NCBI RefSeq assembly: GCF_005222835.1
Contig: NZ_STGA01000008.1
Location: 1 to 64,000 of the forward strand
Source of the DNA: Rhizobium sp. FKY42
Lineage (GTDB): Bacteria > Pseudomonadota > Alphaproteobacteria > Rhizobiales > Rhizobiaceae
Length of the DNA stretch: 64,000 nucleotides
Reading direction: 5' to 3'
Part shown: one piece after another, positions 26,763-35,407 of the stretch
Layout: each line of letters opens with the position of its first letter
How positions within the stretch are numbered: position 1 is the stretch's first letter
Notes under the pieces: generated by a model
What the model was told of the DNA's origin: nothing
Database searches by the model: none
Seen by the model: the letters and a program-made list of their open reading frames with translations, nothing else
Translations under genes and position numbers: made by a program

Positions 26763-27692
26763 ATGCCGGAGACTACCGCGACACCTAAGCCGTCATCGAT
26801 CGAGGAGACAATCAGCCTTCTGGAGGGGCAAAATTATCTGGCAGGACGCAGCCTTGCGACTGTGGTGTTTCTGGCGTTACGGATGAAGCGCCCACTGTTT
26901 CTGGAGGGGGAGGCGGGCGTCGGCAAGACCGAGATCGCCAAGGCCTTGGCAAAAGGGCTGAAACGTCCACTCATTCGCATGCAGTGCTACGAAGGGCTTG
27001 ATGTTTCCTCCGCCGTTTACGAATGGAACTATCCCGCACAGATGCTGGATATTCGTCTGTCAGAGGCGGCTGGGCTGGATGATCGTGAAAGAATCGAATC
27101 GAGCCTCTATTCCGAGCGCCATCTGATCCGTCGACCGGTGCTGCAGGCTTTGGCGCAGCCAGGGGAGGTTGCTCCGGTTTTTCTGATCGATGAACTCGAC
27201 CGCACTGACGAGGCGTTTGAAGCGTTTCTTCTGGAAGTTCTCTCCGATTTTCAGGTGACCATTCCCGAACTCGGCACGATCAAGGCAAGCGAGCCGCCAA
27301 TCGTCATCATCACTACCAACCGCACCCGCGAGATTCATGACGCCCTGAAGCGGCGCTGCCTTTATCACTGGGTCGATTATCCGGACGCTGAGCAAGAACT
27401 CGCCATTCTGCGTCGCAAGCTGCCTCAGGCTTCGGAAGCCTTGTCGCGTGAGGTTGTTGCTTACGTTCAGAAGCTGAGGACGGTCGATCTGTTCAAGAAT
27501 CCCGGTATCGCCGAGACGATCGACTGGGCGACAGCCCTGACGGAACTCGATCGGATTGCGCTGGATCCTGAAACGATCGCCGATACGCTTGGAACGCTGC
27601 TCAAGTACCAGGATGACATCGCACGTATGAAGGAGGGGGAAGGCGCGAGGCTTCTTTCTGAAGTGAAGGCCGAACTGCTGGCTGCGGGTTGA
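26763..27692 (+). CDS. MoxR-family AAA+ ATPase, CoxD-like
   Basis: A 309-residue AAA+ chaperone of the MoxR class, which works with VWA-domain partners to insert or remodel metal cofactors. It has Walker A GEAGVGKTEIAKAL (near 47), Walker B VFLIDELDRTDEAF, the sensor TTNRTREIHDALKRRC and a C-terminal lid. Start ATG at 26763 has GGGGAGG upstream. It is followed after 3 nt by the CoxE-like VWA protein, the usual MoxR-VWA pairing; the neighbouring XdhC-like genes point to molybdo-hydroxylase (CO-dehydrogenase-like) maturation. Confidence 0.93.
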   Translation: MPETTATPKPSSIEETISLLEGQNYLAGRSLATVVFLALRMKRPLFLEGEAGVGKTEIAKALAKGLKRPLIRMQCYEGLDVSSAVYEWNYPAQMLDIRLSEAAGLDDRERIESSLYSERHLIRRPVLQALAQPGEVAPVFLIDELDRTDEAFEAFLLEVLSDFQVTIPELGTIKASEPPIVIITTNRTREIHDALKRRCLYHWVDYPDAEQELAILRRKLPQASEALSREVVAYVQKLRTVDLFKNPGIAETIDWATALTELDRIALDPETIADTLGTLLKYQDDIARMKEGEGARLLSEVKAELLAAG

Positions 27693-27695
27693 GCG

Positions 27696-28973
27696 ATGCT
27701 TGGCCCGAATGGCAGCGACGGTGCGATATTGCCTCCGCTACCGATGGGAGACGGGAGGCTTGCTGAAAACATTGCCCATTTTACCCGTGTTCTGCGGCGG
27801 GCAGGGCTGAAGACGTCCCCTCAATCTACGATTGATGCGGTGGAAGCGGTCCAGACAATCGGACTTGGATCACGACAGGAGCTCAAAGCTGTACTCGCGG
27901 CGGTCTTTGTGAAGCGTCGCGAGGATATCCCGGTCTTTGAAGAAGCATTCGGCATCTTCTGGCGTCGCCGCGATCTGGTGGAAAAGATGATCCAGATGAT
28001 GTCGCCCAAGATTGCCGATCATAGCGAGAAGGAAAAACCAAAACCTGCTGCCGCCAGGGTAAGCGACGCGCTCACAGCCAATAGACAGAGACCGGCGAAG
28101 CAGGAGGTTCGAGAAGAAATCGAGACGGATGCCCGTTTCACCGCCTCTCATTCCGAGGTGCTGCGGAAGATGGATTTCGCGCAGATGAATGCCGCGGAAC
28201 TGAAACGAGCCCGCCATGTCATATCCGGGCTCGTCATGCCGTTGCAGACGGTGGCGACCCGTCGGTTCAAGCCCAGTCTGCCACCCCGCAGGATCGATGC
28301 GCGCGCCACACTGCGTCACGCTATGCGAAGCGGGGGCGACCTGCTGCTGCCAAAGTTCAAGACGGCGCGACGGCGCGAGCCGCCTTTGGTCGTGCTGGCG
28401 GACATCTCGGGGTCCATGAGCCAATACACACGCATCTTCCTGCATTTTTGCCATGCGCTGATGGAACGCCGCAGGCGGATGCACGTCTTTCTGTTTGGTA
28501 CGCGTTTGACAAACGTGACCCGGAGCCTGAAGCAACGCGACCCCGATGAGGCTCTGGCTGCCTGCACCGCCTCTGTGTCCGACTGGTCCGGGGGAACGCG
28601 GATAGGGCCGGCGCTTACCCGGTTCAACAAGGATTGGAGCCGCCGCGTCATGAGCGGTGGCGCCGTCGTCTTGCTGATCACTGACGGTTTGGAGCGGGAT
28701 GATGTGGGTGAGTTGTCTAGACAACTAGACAGGCTGCATCGAAGCGCTCGCCGTCTTATCTGGCTCAATCCTTTGCTTCGCTTCGACGGCTTCGAGGCTA
28801 AGGCCAAAGGCGTGCGTGCCATGTTGCCGCATGTGGACGAATTGAGGGCGGCGCACAATATAAGCTCTATCAGCGATCTTGCAGACGCACTCAACGGACA
28901 GGGTTTCGACCAGAGCCATGATCCTCGCCGCTTCCTGGAAAGGAACCACCAGCATGTCAGCCGTATCCCTTGA
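27696..28973 (+). CDS. CoxE-like VWA-domain protein
   Basis: A 425-residue partner of MoxR ATPases. The C-terminal half is a von Willebrand A domain with MIDAS motif DISGSMSQYTR (near 236) and a distal T/D pair (SDWSGGTRIGPAL and LLITDGLERDD). The N-terminal part is helical and contains the CoxE region GLKTSPQSTIDAVEAVQ. In CO dehydrogenase systems CoxD and CoxE together mature the Cu-S-Mo centre. Its end overlaps the next gene by 20 nt, so translation is coupled. Confidence 0.92.
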   Translation: MLGPNGSDGAILPPLPMGDGRLAENIAHFTRVLRRAGLKTSPQSTIDAVEAVQTIGLGSRQELKAVLAAVFVKRREDIPVFEEAFGIFWRRRDLVEKMIQMMSPKIADHSEKEKPKPAAARVSDALTANRQRPAKQEVREEIETDARFTASHSEVLRKMDFAQMNAAELKRARHVISGLVMPLQTVATRRFKPSLPPRRIDARATLRHAMRSGGDLLLPKFKTARRREPPLVVLADISGSMSQYTRIFLHFCHALMERRRRMHVFLFGTRLTNVTRSLKQRDPDEALAACTASVSDWSGGTRIGPALTRFNKDWSRRVMSGGAVVLLITDGLERDDVGELSRQLDRLHRSARRLIWLNPLLRFDGFEAKAKGVRAMLPHVDELRAAHNISSISDLADALNGQGFDQSHDPRRFLERNHQHVSRIP

Positions 28974-29277
28974 TCCTCTCTCTCTAGCCGAAACCTGGAA
29001 AGCGGAAGGTCGCGATGTGGCGATTGCGACCGTCATCGAAACATGGGGTTCCGCGCCGCGTCCCGTTGGCAGCCACCTCATCATCGATGCCAATGGTAAT
29101 TTCGAGGGTTCGGTCTCCGGTGGCTGTGTCGAGGGGGCTGTGATTACCGAGGCACTCGATGTGCTTGAAGCGGGGACGCCAAAGCTGCTGGAATTTGGAG
29201 TGGCGGACGAAACGGCATGGCGCGTCGGCCTTTCCTGCGGTGGGCGCATCCGCGTCTATGTGGAGAAGCTCAACTGA
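28954..29277 (+). CDS. XdhC/CoxI family protein, N-terminal-half type
   Basis: A 107-residue protein matching only the N-terminal (CoxI/XdhC) domain. The family segments IETWGSAPRPVGSHLIID and GSVSGGCVEGAVI are present, including the conserved Cys thought to bind molybdenum cofactor. XdhC inserts sulfurated Moco into xanthine-dehydrogenase-type enzymes. The Rossmann half is supplied by the next gene, overlapping by 1 nt. ATG at 28954 is preceded by GGAAAGGA. Confidence 0.9.
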   Translation: MSAVSLDPLSLAETWKAEGRDVAIATVIETWGSAPRPVGSHLIIDANGNFEGSVSGGCVEGAVITEALDVLEAGTPKLLEFGVADETAWRVGLSCGGRIRVYVEKLN

Positions 29278-29975
29278 TGCAGCTCGATGTCCTCAAACAG
29301 GTCAATGCAGCGCGGCAGGCACGCCGGGCCGTGGTCATCGTCACGGATCTGGCTGCGGGTTCGACCGCGGTTTTTACCGAAGGTCAGCCGGTGCCGAACG
29401 GTCTGCGCGATGTGGTGGGTAAAGCCATGCAAACGGGGAAATCCAGTTTGGCGGAGATGGATGGAGGTCAGGTTTTCCTGAATGTCTACCTGCCGCCGCC
29501 GCGCATTGTGGCGATCGGTGCCGTACACATTACACAGGCGCTGGCGCGTCTGGCGCCAATGATGAATTTCGATCTGACGATCATCGACCCCCGCACGGCA
29601 TTTGCGACACCCGAGCGTTTTCAAGGTGTCGACCTGATCGTCGACTGGCCGGAGGATGTGTTGAAGGATCGCGGGCTCGACGCCTATACGGCGCTTGTGG
29701 CCGTGACTCATGACCCGAAAATCGATGATTATCCGCTCGCCGAAGCTTTGCGCAGCCGATGCTTCTATGTGGGTGCGCTCGGTAGCCGAAAGACCCATGC
29801 CAAGCGCATTGAGCGATTGAAGGAGGCGGGGTTCAGCGACGAAGACATCTCATCAATCCGTGCGCCTATCGGTCTTGATATTGGTGCGTCCAGCCCGGAG
29901 GAGATTGCGCTCGCTATCATGGCGGAGATCGTGCAGGCCTTTCGTCGGCGCCCGATTTTAGAGCAAGGCGCATGA
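29277..29975 (+). CDS. XdhC family protein, Rossmann-domain half
   Basis: A 232-residue protein with a short N-terminal CoxI-like region and a C-terminal XdhC Rossmann domain (from about 78: RIVAIGAVHITQALARLA; later HDPKIDDYPLAEAL and YVGALGSRKTHAKR). Start and stop overlap the neighbours (TGATG upstream, ATGA downstream), so the three genes are translated together. The two XdhC halves are usually one polypeptide; here they are separate genes, probably working as a pair. Confidence 0.9.
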   Translation: MQLDVLKQVNAARQARRAVVIVTDLAAGSTAVFTEGQPVPNGLRDVVGKAMQTGKSSLAEMDGGQVFLNVYLPPPRIVAIGAVHITQALARLAPMMNFDLTIIDPRTAFATPERFQGVDLIVDWPEDVLKDRGLDAYTALVAVTHDPKIDDYPLAEALRSRCFYVGALGSRKTHAKRIERLKEAGFSDEDISSIRAPIGLDIGASSPEEIALAIMAEIVQAFRRRPILEQGA

Positions 29976-31603
29976 AGTTCGGTTCTGTGGCGGTTGAAGA
30001 TGCGCAGGGAGCAATTCTCGCACACAGCATGATGGTTGCGACCGGCAAGCTGCAAAAAGGCAGGCGTCTGTCAGCCCGCGATATCGAGGCGCTTCGAGAT
30101 CACGGTGTGGAGCAGGTGATCGTCGCCCGTCTGGACAATGACGATCTGACAGAGGACGAGGCCGCGGAACAACTCGCGCAGCTGCTGCCAAAAGAAGGTC
30201 TCAGGCTTTCTCCGGCGGCGACCGGACGGGTTAATGTCTACGCGACCCGTAACGGTCTGTTCCGCGCTGATAAACAGCTCGTGGATCGTTTCAATCGCGT
30301 TGATCCGGCAATCACATTGGCGTGCCTGAAGGACTTCAGTCGGGTCGCGGATGGCGATATGGTCGCGACAGTCAAGATCATACCGCTGGGTGTCAGCAAG
30401 CGTCTCGTGGATCAGGCAGCCGAGATTCTCGCTCTTGCCGACGCGGTTACCGTCCATGCCTTCCAACCACATTCCGTTGCTCTTATTCAGACGCAACTGG
30501 CTTCGGTAAAGCCATCAGTTCTCGACAAGACCGTGCAGGTTCTGCGACGACGTCTGGCACCGTCCGGCAGCGTCATCGTTTCTGAAAGGCGGGTGGTCCA
30601 CGAAGAGAACGCTGTCGCGCGTGCCATCCATGACGCTGAACGGGAGTTCGACGGCAGCGGACCACGCATGATCATTCTGTTCGGAGCTTCGGCTGTCTGT
30701 GATGCCGAAGATGTGCTTCCGAACGCGATGCGGTTGGCAGGCGGTAAGGTCGATCACGTTGGCTTGCCGGTCGATCCGGGTAATTTGCTGGTTCTCGGCC
30801 ATATGGCTGACACAGCCATTATCGTTGCGCCTGGGTGCGCACGTTCGCCCAAAGAAAACGGTTTCGATTGGGTCCTGGATCGAATACTCGCAGGCCAACC
30901 GCCGAGCTCGTATGATCTATCCGGGCTTGGCGTAGGAGGTCTGCTTATGGAAATACCCAGTCGACCGCAACCCAGAGAGCTTGCAGGCCATGCGCAGAAA
31001 CTGCAGCTGAGGGTGTTGCTGCTTGCGGCAGGTCAGGCGCGGCGCATGGCTGGGGCAGGGCACAAACTGCTCGCAGAATTTGAAGGCGTTCCACTGGTTC
31101 GAAGAATGGCAGAACGGGCGGTTGAGGCCGATATCGGCCCTGTTGCGGTTGTAACAGGCTATCGCGCTGTCGATGTTGGCGGTGCACTTGAGGGACTCGA
31201 TGTCGAAATCCTGCGTAACGATTTATTCGAAACGGGGATGGCGAGCTCGATCAAGTGCGGGCTTTCAACCGCGTTCCGTCAGCGGTGCGATGGCCTGATG
31301 GTTGTCCTGGCAGACATGCCGGGTATCATGAGCGACGATCTCAAGGCTCTGGCCGATGCCTTCGTTAAGGCGGAAGGCCGCGCCATTGTACGTGCGGTTG
31401 CTTCCGGCAAGCGCGGCAATCCCGTTATTTTGCCACGCGCGACCTTCGATGAACTTGAACTGCTGGAGGGAGATGTGGGCGCGCGGCATGTCATCGAGAC
31501 TTGCGGCCTGCCGATCATTGACGTGGAGCTTGGTGCCTCTGCCCATCTTGATGTCGACACTCCAGAGGCTGTCGAGCAGGCTGGCGGTATTTTGAGGGGA
31601 TAG
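29972..31603 (+). CDS. molybdopterin-binding/MobA-like nucleotidyltransferase fusion
   Basis: A 543-residue two-domain protein. Residues 1-340 resemble the molybdopterin-binding domain of the MoeA/CinA group (DHGVEQVIVARLD; later LFGASAVCDAEDVLPNAM). Residues 345-543 form a MobA/MocA-type nucleotidyltransferase with the P-loop-like LLLAAGQARRMAGAGHKLL and VVLADMPGI. Such fusions make molybdopterin cytosine dinucleotide, the cofactor form of xanthine/CO dehydrogenase-like enzymes. The ATG overlaps the XdhC stop. The pairing fits cofactor synthesis plus insertion in one operon. Confidence 0.9.
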   Translation: MKFGSVAVEDAQGAILAHSMMVATGKLQKGRRLSARDIEALRDHGVEQVIVARLDNDDLTEDEAAEQLAQLLPKEGLRLSPAATGRVNVYATRNGLFRADKQLVDRFNRVDPAITLACLKDFSRVADGDMVATVKIIPLGVSKRLVDQAAEILALADAVTVHAFQPHSVALIQTQLASVKPSVLDKTVQVLRRRLAPSGSVIVSERRVVHEENAVARAIHDAEREFDGSGPRMIILFGASAVCDAEDVLPNAMRLAGGKVDHVGLPVDPGNLLVLGHMADTAIIVAPGCARSPKENGFDWVLDRILAGQPPSSYDLSGLGVGGLLMEIPSRPQPRELAGHAQKLQLRVLLLAAGQARRMAGAGHKLLAEFEGVPLVRRMAERAVEADIGPVAVVTGYRAVDVGGALEGLDVEILRNDLFETGMASSIKCGLSTAFRQRCDGLMVVLADMPGIMSDDLKALADAFVKAEGRAIVRAVASGKRGNPVILPRATFDELELLEGDVGARHVIETCGLPIIDVELGASAHLDVDTPEAVEQAGGILRG

Positions 31604-31609
31604 ATCGTG

Positions 31610-31933
31610 ATGGATAACGAGGCGATCGAGGAAATGTTCGAGGCGGTCTTGCCGATTTCGATCCGACGCATGTTCGGCGGCAAAGGAATTTACCGCGACG
31701 GCGTTATCGTTGCGCTGGAACTTCGCGACGAAATTCTTCTCAAGGCAGATGAGCACACTGCGCCTTTGTTTAGCGCCGCCGGAGCACGGCAATGGACCTA
31801 TGAAGGCAAGAAGGGCAAGCCTGTGCTCATGCCTTATTGGTCAGTACCGGATGAGGCGCTGGATGATCCCGACGAGATGGCAAAATGGGCGCGGCTAGCC
31901 TGCGAGGCAGGTTTCAGGACGGCCAGGAAGTAG
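31610..31933 (+). CDS. TfoX N-terminal-domain protein
   Basis: A 107-residue protein matching the N-terminal domain of TfoX/Sxy (MDNEAIEEMFEAV, then RRMFGGKGIYRDGV and MPYWSVPDEALDD). In gammaproteobacteria full TfoX activates competence genes; single-domain proteins in rhizobia have no established role. It begins within 7 nt of the preceding stop, after GAGGGG, so it is the last gene of the maturation operon; GTG at 31607 is an equally possible start. Confidence 0.85.
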   Translation: MDNEAIEEMFEAVLPISIRRMFGGKGIYRDGVIVALELRDEILLKADEHTAPLFSAAGARQWTYEGKKGKPVLMPYWSVPDEALDDPDEMAKWARLACEAGFRTARK

Positions 31934-31941
31934 CGAGCGGC

Positions 31942-32355
31942 TCACTTCAGGAATTGAATTGCGTCCCGTGTAAATGCGGAGAGCGGCTCGGGCATGTCGT
32001 CCAAGGCGAACCAGCCGAATTCCGAGAGCTTGTCCGGCTCAGTCAGTCGCGGTTCACCAGTAAAGTCATTCGTCTGGTAAATCACCGATACCCAATGCTG
32101 CCGGTCTGCTTGGATGATCTGCTCCGACAGACACAGAAAATCGACGGAACGGATTGTCAATCCGGTTTCCTCTTCCGCCTCTCGGCGGGCAGCGTCAGCG
32201 GAATGCTCAAGGTGATCGACCTTGCCGCCGACAATGTTCCAGAAACCGGCTTCAGGCGCACGAAGGCGTTTGTACAAAAGAATATGGCCATCCGCATTGC
32301 GGATGACCAATCCTGTACCAACGCCCGGAAAATCCAAGCCAGGGCGCAATGTCAT
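31942..32355 (-). CDS. Nudix hydrolase
   Basis: A 137-residue Nudix pyrophosphohydrolase. The Nudix box is intact from about residue 43: GGKVDHLEHSADAARREAEE, followed by ETGL, with the catalytic glutamates in REAEEE. The substrate cannot be predicted; DR1025- or MutT-like nucleotide clean-up is possible. It starts 8 nt after the stop of the DEAD-box helicase gene on the same strand, so the two are cotranscribed. Confidence 0.92.
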   Translation of the reverse strand: MTLRPGLDFPGVGTGLVIRNADGHILLYKRLRAPEAGFWNIVGGKVDHLEHSADAARREAEEETGLTIRSVDFLCLSEQIIQADRQHWVSVIYQTNDFTGEPRLTEPDKLSEFGWFALDDMPEPLSAFTRDAIQFLK

Positions 32356-32363
32356 GGGCTGGA

Positions 32364-33863
32364 TCAGCCCTTGGCGTTTGCGACGATCAGCATGAATGCC
32401 GGAATGTCATCGCCAAAGCCAACCGGTGTCGGGCCATCATCATGGTCGCGGTGGTGGCTGCGGCGGCGGCTCTGATTATCGTCGTTCGCCGGGTAAGGAC
32501 GGCTGTTGCGGCCCTGGTTGCTGCGGCGATTGTCGATCTTGGCCTGTTCTGCGTTCACGCTTTCTGTCCTTGCTTCAGGTGTTGCTGCCACGTTGCTCTT
32601 CGGAGACTCTTCCTGAGTGCGAGCCTCTGTCTTGGTACCCGAACCGCGTTTTCCGCGACTCCGGTCCTTGTCACGATCACGGCCTTTTTTACCGCGATCA
32701 TTGTCATGGCTTTCCATCGGAGCCGGCAAGGCGGACAGATCACCTTCGTGCCATTCGATTTCCTGACCAATCAGTTTCTCGATGGCGTCTACATATTTTG
32801 CATCCGCTTTGGTCACGAGCGTAAAGGCGCGGCCCGAGCGACCGGCGCGGCCCGTACGACCAATGCGGTGGACATAGTCTTCGGCGTGGATCGGAACGTC
32901 GAAGTTGAACACGTGACCGACATCGGGAATGTCGAGGCCTCGCGCGGCAACATCCGAAGCGACCAGCAGCGTGATATTGTTGTCCTTGAAGTTCGCGAGC
33001 ATCGTGGTGCGGGACCGTTGGTCCATATCCCCGTGGAGGGCGCCGACTGAAAAGCCGTGACGATCCAGCGAACGGAACAGATCGGCCACATCTTTCTTGC
33101 GGTTGCAGAAGATGATGGCGTTCTTCAGATCATCCTGCGCACGGATGAGGTCGCGCAGCTTTGCCCGCTTCTCATAATCCTTGTTGTGGGATGCAACGAG
33201 ACGCTGAGTAACTGTTTTTGCCGTGGAGGATGGCGGGGCGACCTCGATACGTTCCGGGTTCTGAAGGAAACGGTCAGCCAGCTTCTGGATTTCCGGCGGC
33301 ATGGTGGCCGAGAAGAAAAGGGTCTGGCGCGTGAACGGTATCATCTTGGCGATCCGCTCGATATCCGGAATGAAGCCCATGTCCAGCATGCGGTCGGCTT
33401 CATCGATAACGAAGACTTCGACGCCGGTCATCAGCAGTTTGCCGCGCTCGCAATGATCAAGCAACCGGCCCGGTGTGCAGATGAGAACGTCCGCACCACG
33501 CTCGAGCTTGCGATCCTGCTCTTCAAACGATACGCCACCAATCAGGAGAGCCACGTTGAGCTTGTGGTTCTTGCCGTATTTCTCAAAATTCTCTGCGACC
33601 TGGGCTGCCAACTCGCGTGTTGGTTCCAGAATGAGCGTCCGCGGCATACGGGCACGAGCGCGTCCCTTTTCCAGAAGGGTCAACATCGGTAGCACGAAGG
33701 AGGCCGTCTTGCCGGTCCCGGTCTGCGCAATTCCGCAGATATCACGGCGCTGCAAAGCATGCGGGATGGCGCCCGCCTGGATAGGCGTCGGGATCGTGTA
33801 ACCCGCGTCGGTTACAGCAGAGAGGACTTTCTGGCTCAGGCCAAGATCAGCAAATGTGGTCAA
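32364..33863 (-). CDS. DEAD-box RNA helicase, RhlE-like
   Basis: ATP-dependent RNA unwinding protein, 499 residues. Motifs in order: Q-motif GYTIPTPIQ, AQTGTGKT, PTRELAAQ, TPGRLLD, VIDEADRM, SAT, the helicase-C motif VASDVAARGLDIPDV and HRIGRTGRAG. The last ~120 residues are a low-complexity, highly charged tail (Arg/Lys/Glu-rich, DRGKKGRDRDKDRSRGKRG), typical of RhlE-type RNA chaperones. A readable promoter (TTGACT-N17-TATCTC) lies upstream. Likely role in ribosome assembly or cold adaptation (family knowledge). Confidence 0.95.
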   Translation of the reverse strand: MTTFADLGLSQKVLSAVTDAGYTIPTPIQAGAIPHALQRRDICGIAQTGTGKTASFVLPMLTLLEKGRARARMPRTLILEPTRELAAQVAENFEKYGKNHKLNVALLIGGVSFEEQDRKLERGADVLICTPGRLLDHCERGKLLMTGVEVFVIDEADRMLDMGFIPDIERIAKMIPFTRQTLFFSATMPPEIQKLADRFLQNPERIEVAPPSSTAKTVTQRLVASHNKDYEKRAKLRDLIRAQDDLKNAIIFCNRKKDVADLFRSLDRHGFSVGALHGDMDQRSRTTMLANFKDNNITLLVASDVAARGLDIPDVGHVFNFDVPIHAEDYVHRIGRTGRAGRSGRAFTLVTKADAKYVDAIEKLIGQEIEWHEGDLSALPAPMESHDNDRGKKGRDRDKDRSRGKRGSGTKTEARTQEESPKSNVAATPEARTESVNAEQAKIDNRRSNQGRNSRPYPANDDNQSRRRSHHRDHDDGPTPVGFGDDIPAFMLIVANAKG

Positions 33864-33938
33864 TGAGAAAACAATTTCCGTTCAGGTTCGCGAGGAACTC
33901 AGGTGAATCGGAACCGCTTTGCGTCCGATGATGGCCGC

Positions 33939-33967
33939 GAGATAAGCGCAAAGTGTGACAAAGTCAA
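33939..33967 (-). promoter_or_regulatory. promoter of the DEAD-box helicase operon
   Basis: On the minus strand TTGACT (33962-33967) and TATCTC (33939-33944) are separated by 17 nt. The -10 is weak, so this is tentative. Confidence 0.4.
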
Positions 33968-34040
33968 GAAAACTGCCCGGATACCAAGCGTAAATGGTAA
34001 ATTAACAAGTGTTTTTGAGCGATCTTGACGAAATCCGAGC

Positions 34041-35324
34041 TTAGTTCATGTAAGTGGTGAGCTTGAGACCTGCATTGAGAAAGCGCATCGGGTCCACGGC
34101 GTCGCCATCACGGCGAACTTCATAGTGGACGTGAGGGCCCGTGGAGCGGCCAGTGCTTCCTGCCCGTCCGATCACCGAACCTGCCTCGACCCTATCGCCT
34201 ACGGACACGAGGATGCTGGACATATGGCCGTAGCGTGTTGTGATACCCTGACCGTGATCGATCTCGACCATGTTGCCATAGCCACCGCTCATGCCAGCCG
34301 CAATAACTTCGCCTGCGCCGGTCGATTTCACGCTCGCGCCCGTATCGGCCTGAAAATCCACGCCTGCGTGCAGCGCTAGTCTTCCGAGAAACGGATCGAT
34401 GCGATTACCGAAGCCGCTCGTGATTTCCCGGCCAGGTGCCGGATTGCCGAAGGGAAGCTTCTGCGCTGCCTCTCGCACCGCATCCAGACGATTGAGGGCT
34501 GTATCCAGATCGGTAAGTGACGTCTCGAACCTGTTGATTCCAAGGGGTTCGACGAAGGGGCCGCCCATGCCAGCCTGCTTTCCAGACGCTGCATCCGGCA
34601 CATCCACGCCAGTACGGCGCATGATCGTCGCCATGGCATCGGCGGTGCGATAGGCATCGTCCGCGAGGCTGCGTATCCGGCGAAGTTGTTCCTGCTCGAT
34701 GTTCTTCAGGGACAAAGTGACTTTGGAAAATACGCGGTCTGCACGATCAGCGATGCTGCCCGACTGAAGCGCTACTCCGCCCGGCTTCGCTCCGGAAGCG
34801 GCTTTTCCATCCTGTGCCAGCAGGCGATCGATTGCCTTGAGGCCGCCGGTCACGCTGGTTTGCTTTTCCTTCAGTTCTGGCTGGAGCGCGGAAGCTGGTG
34901 CGTCCGGCACAGCAATGCCCGACTCCTCCGCGCGCTGGAGAAGGCTGCCAAGCTTTCCATGGCGGGAAAACAGCGCATTTTGTTGCTCAAGCAGTTGCTC
35001 TACCTTCTGTTCGACAACCTGCTGATCAAGGAGCTGCCGGGAGGTAATGCGATCAAGCTGCGCCCGGAGTGCCGAAATGCGATCTTCGTAGTCGTATTGG
35101 ATACGAGCCTGACGGGCCATCGCTGCTCCGATCAGGTCATCGCGCAGTACAAGATAGGTCGTGGCGCCGAGATAGGCGGTGGTGAGCAGCGCTGCGAAAG
35201 TAATGCAGCATGCCGTCATCCAAGGGCGGATCGTCATATGCCGGACGCGATCGCCGGAGGCGAGGATAAGAACGTGTTCAGTCGGCTGCTTGCCAAAGAT
35301 GCGGTGTCCGTCACCCTTCGCCAC
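34041..35324 (-). CDS. M23-family murein metallopeptidase
   Basis: A 427-residue envelope protein: an N-terminal membrane anchor (about 33-58), a coiled-coil-rich middle (about 65-250) and a C-terminal LytM/M23 domain. The zinc site is visible as LHAGVDFQADTG (His and Asp) and HVHYEVRRDG (the HxH motif), with YGHMSSI between. Such proteins cut peptidoglycan cross-bridges or activate amidases during division. GTG start at 35324 with GGAGAA upstream. An exact CtrA-type site lies 59-74 bp upstream of the start, consistent with cell-cycle control. Confidence 0.92.
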   Translation of the reverse strand: MAKGDGHRIFGKQPTEHVLILASGDRVRHMTIRPWMTACCITFAALLTTAYLGATTYLVLRDDLIGAAMARQARIQYDYEDRISALRAQLDRITSRQLLDQQVVEQKVEQLLEQQNALFSRHGKLGSLLQRAEESGIAVPDAPASALQPELKEKQTSVTGGLKAIDRLLAQDGKAASGAKPGGVALQSGSIADRADRVFSKVTLSLKNIEQEQLRRIRSLADDAYRTADAMATIMRRTGVDVPDAASGKQAGMGGPFVEPLGINRFETSLTDLDTALNRLDAVREAAQKLPFGNPAPGREITSGFGNRIDPFLGRLALHAGVDFQADTGASVKSTGAGEVIAAGMSGGYGNMVEIDHGQGITTRYGHMSSILVSVGDRVEAGSVIGRAGSTGRSTGPHVHYEVRRDGDAVDPMRFLNAGLKLTTYMN

Positions 35325-35382
35325 GTCGTTCTCCTGCCGTGAATCGCTCGCTCCTAACTGTCGTGATTACATCCTGTTAGGG

Positions 35383-35398
35383 TTAACGGGTGGTTAAC
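35383..35398. promoter_or_regulatory. CtrA-type binding site upstream of the M23 gene
   Basis: TTAACGGGTGGTTAAC is an exact TTAA-N7-TTAAC. It also forms an inverted repeat (GGTTAAC with GTTAACC), so a terminator role for the DUF455 gene, which ends at 35408, cannot be excluded. Confidence 0.6.
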
Positions 35399-35407
35399 CA
35401 TTCACGC

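Noticed and set aside
28713..28728. 16-nt palindrome AGTTGTCTAGACAACT
   Set aside because: Lies inside the CoxE-like coding sequence and encodes ordinary residues; no flanking signal.
33991..34006. CtrA-like TAAA-N7-TTAAC upstream of the DEAD-box helicase
   Set aside because: First half has a mismatch; with two exact sites in the window this one is too weak to claim.
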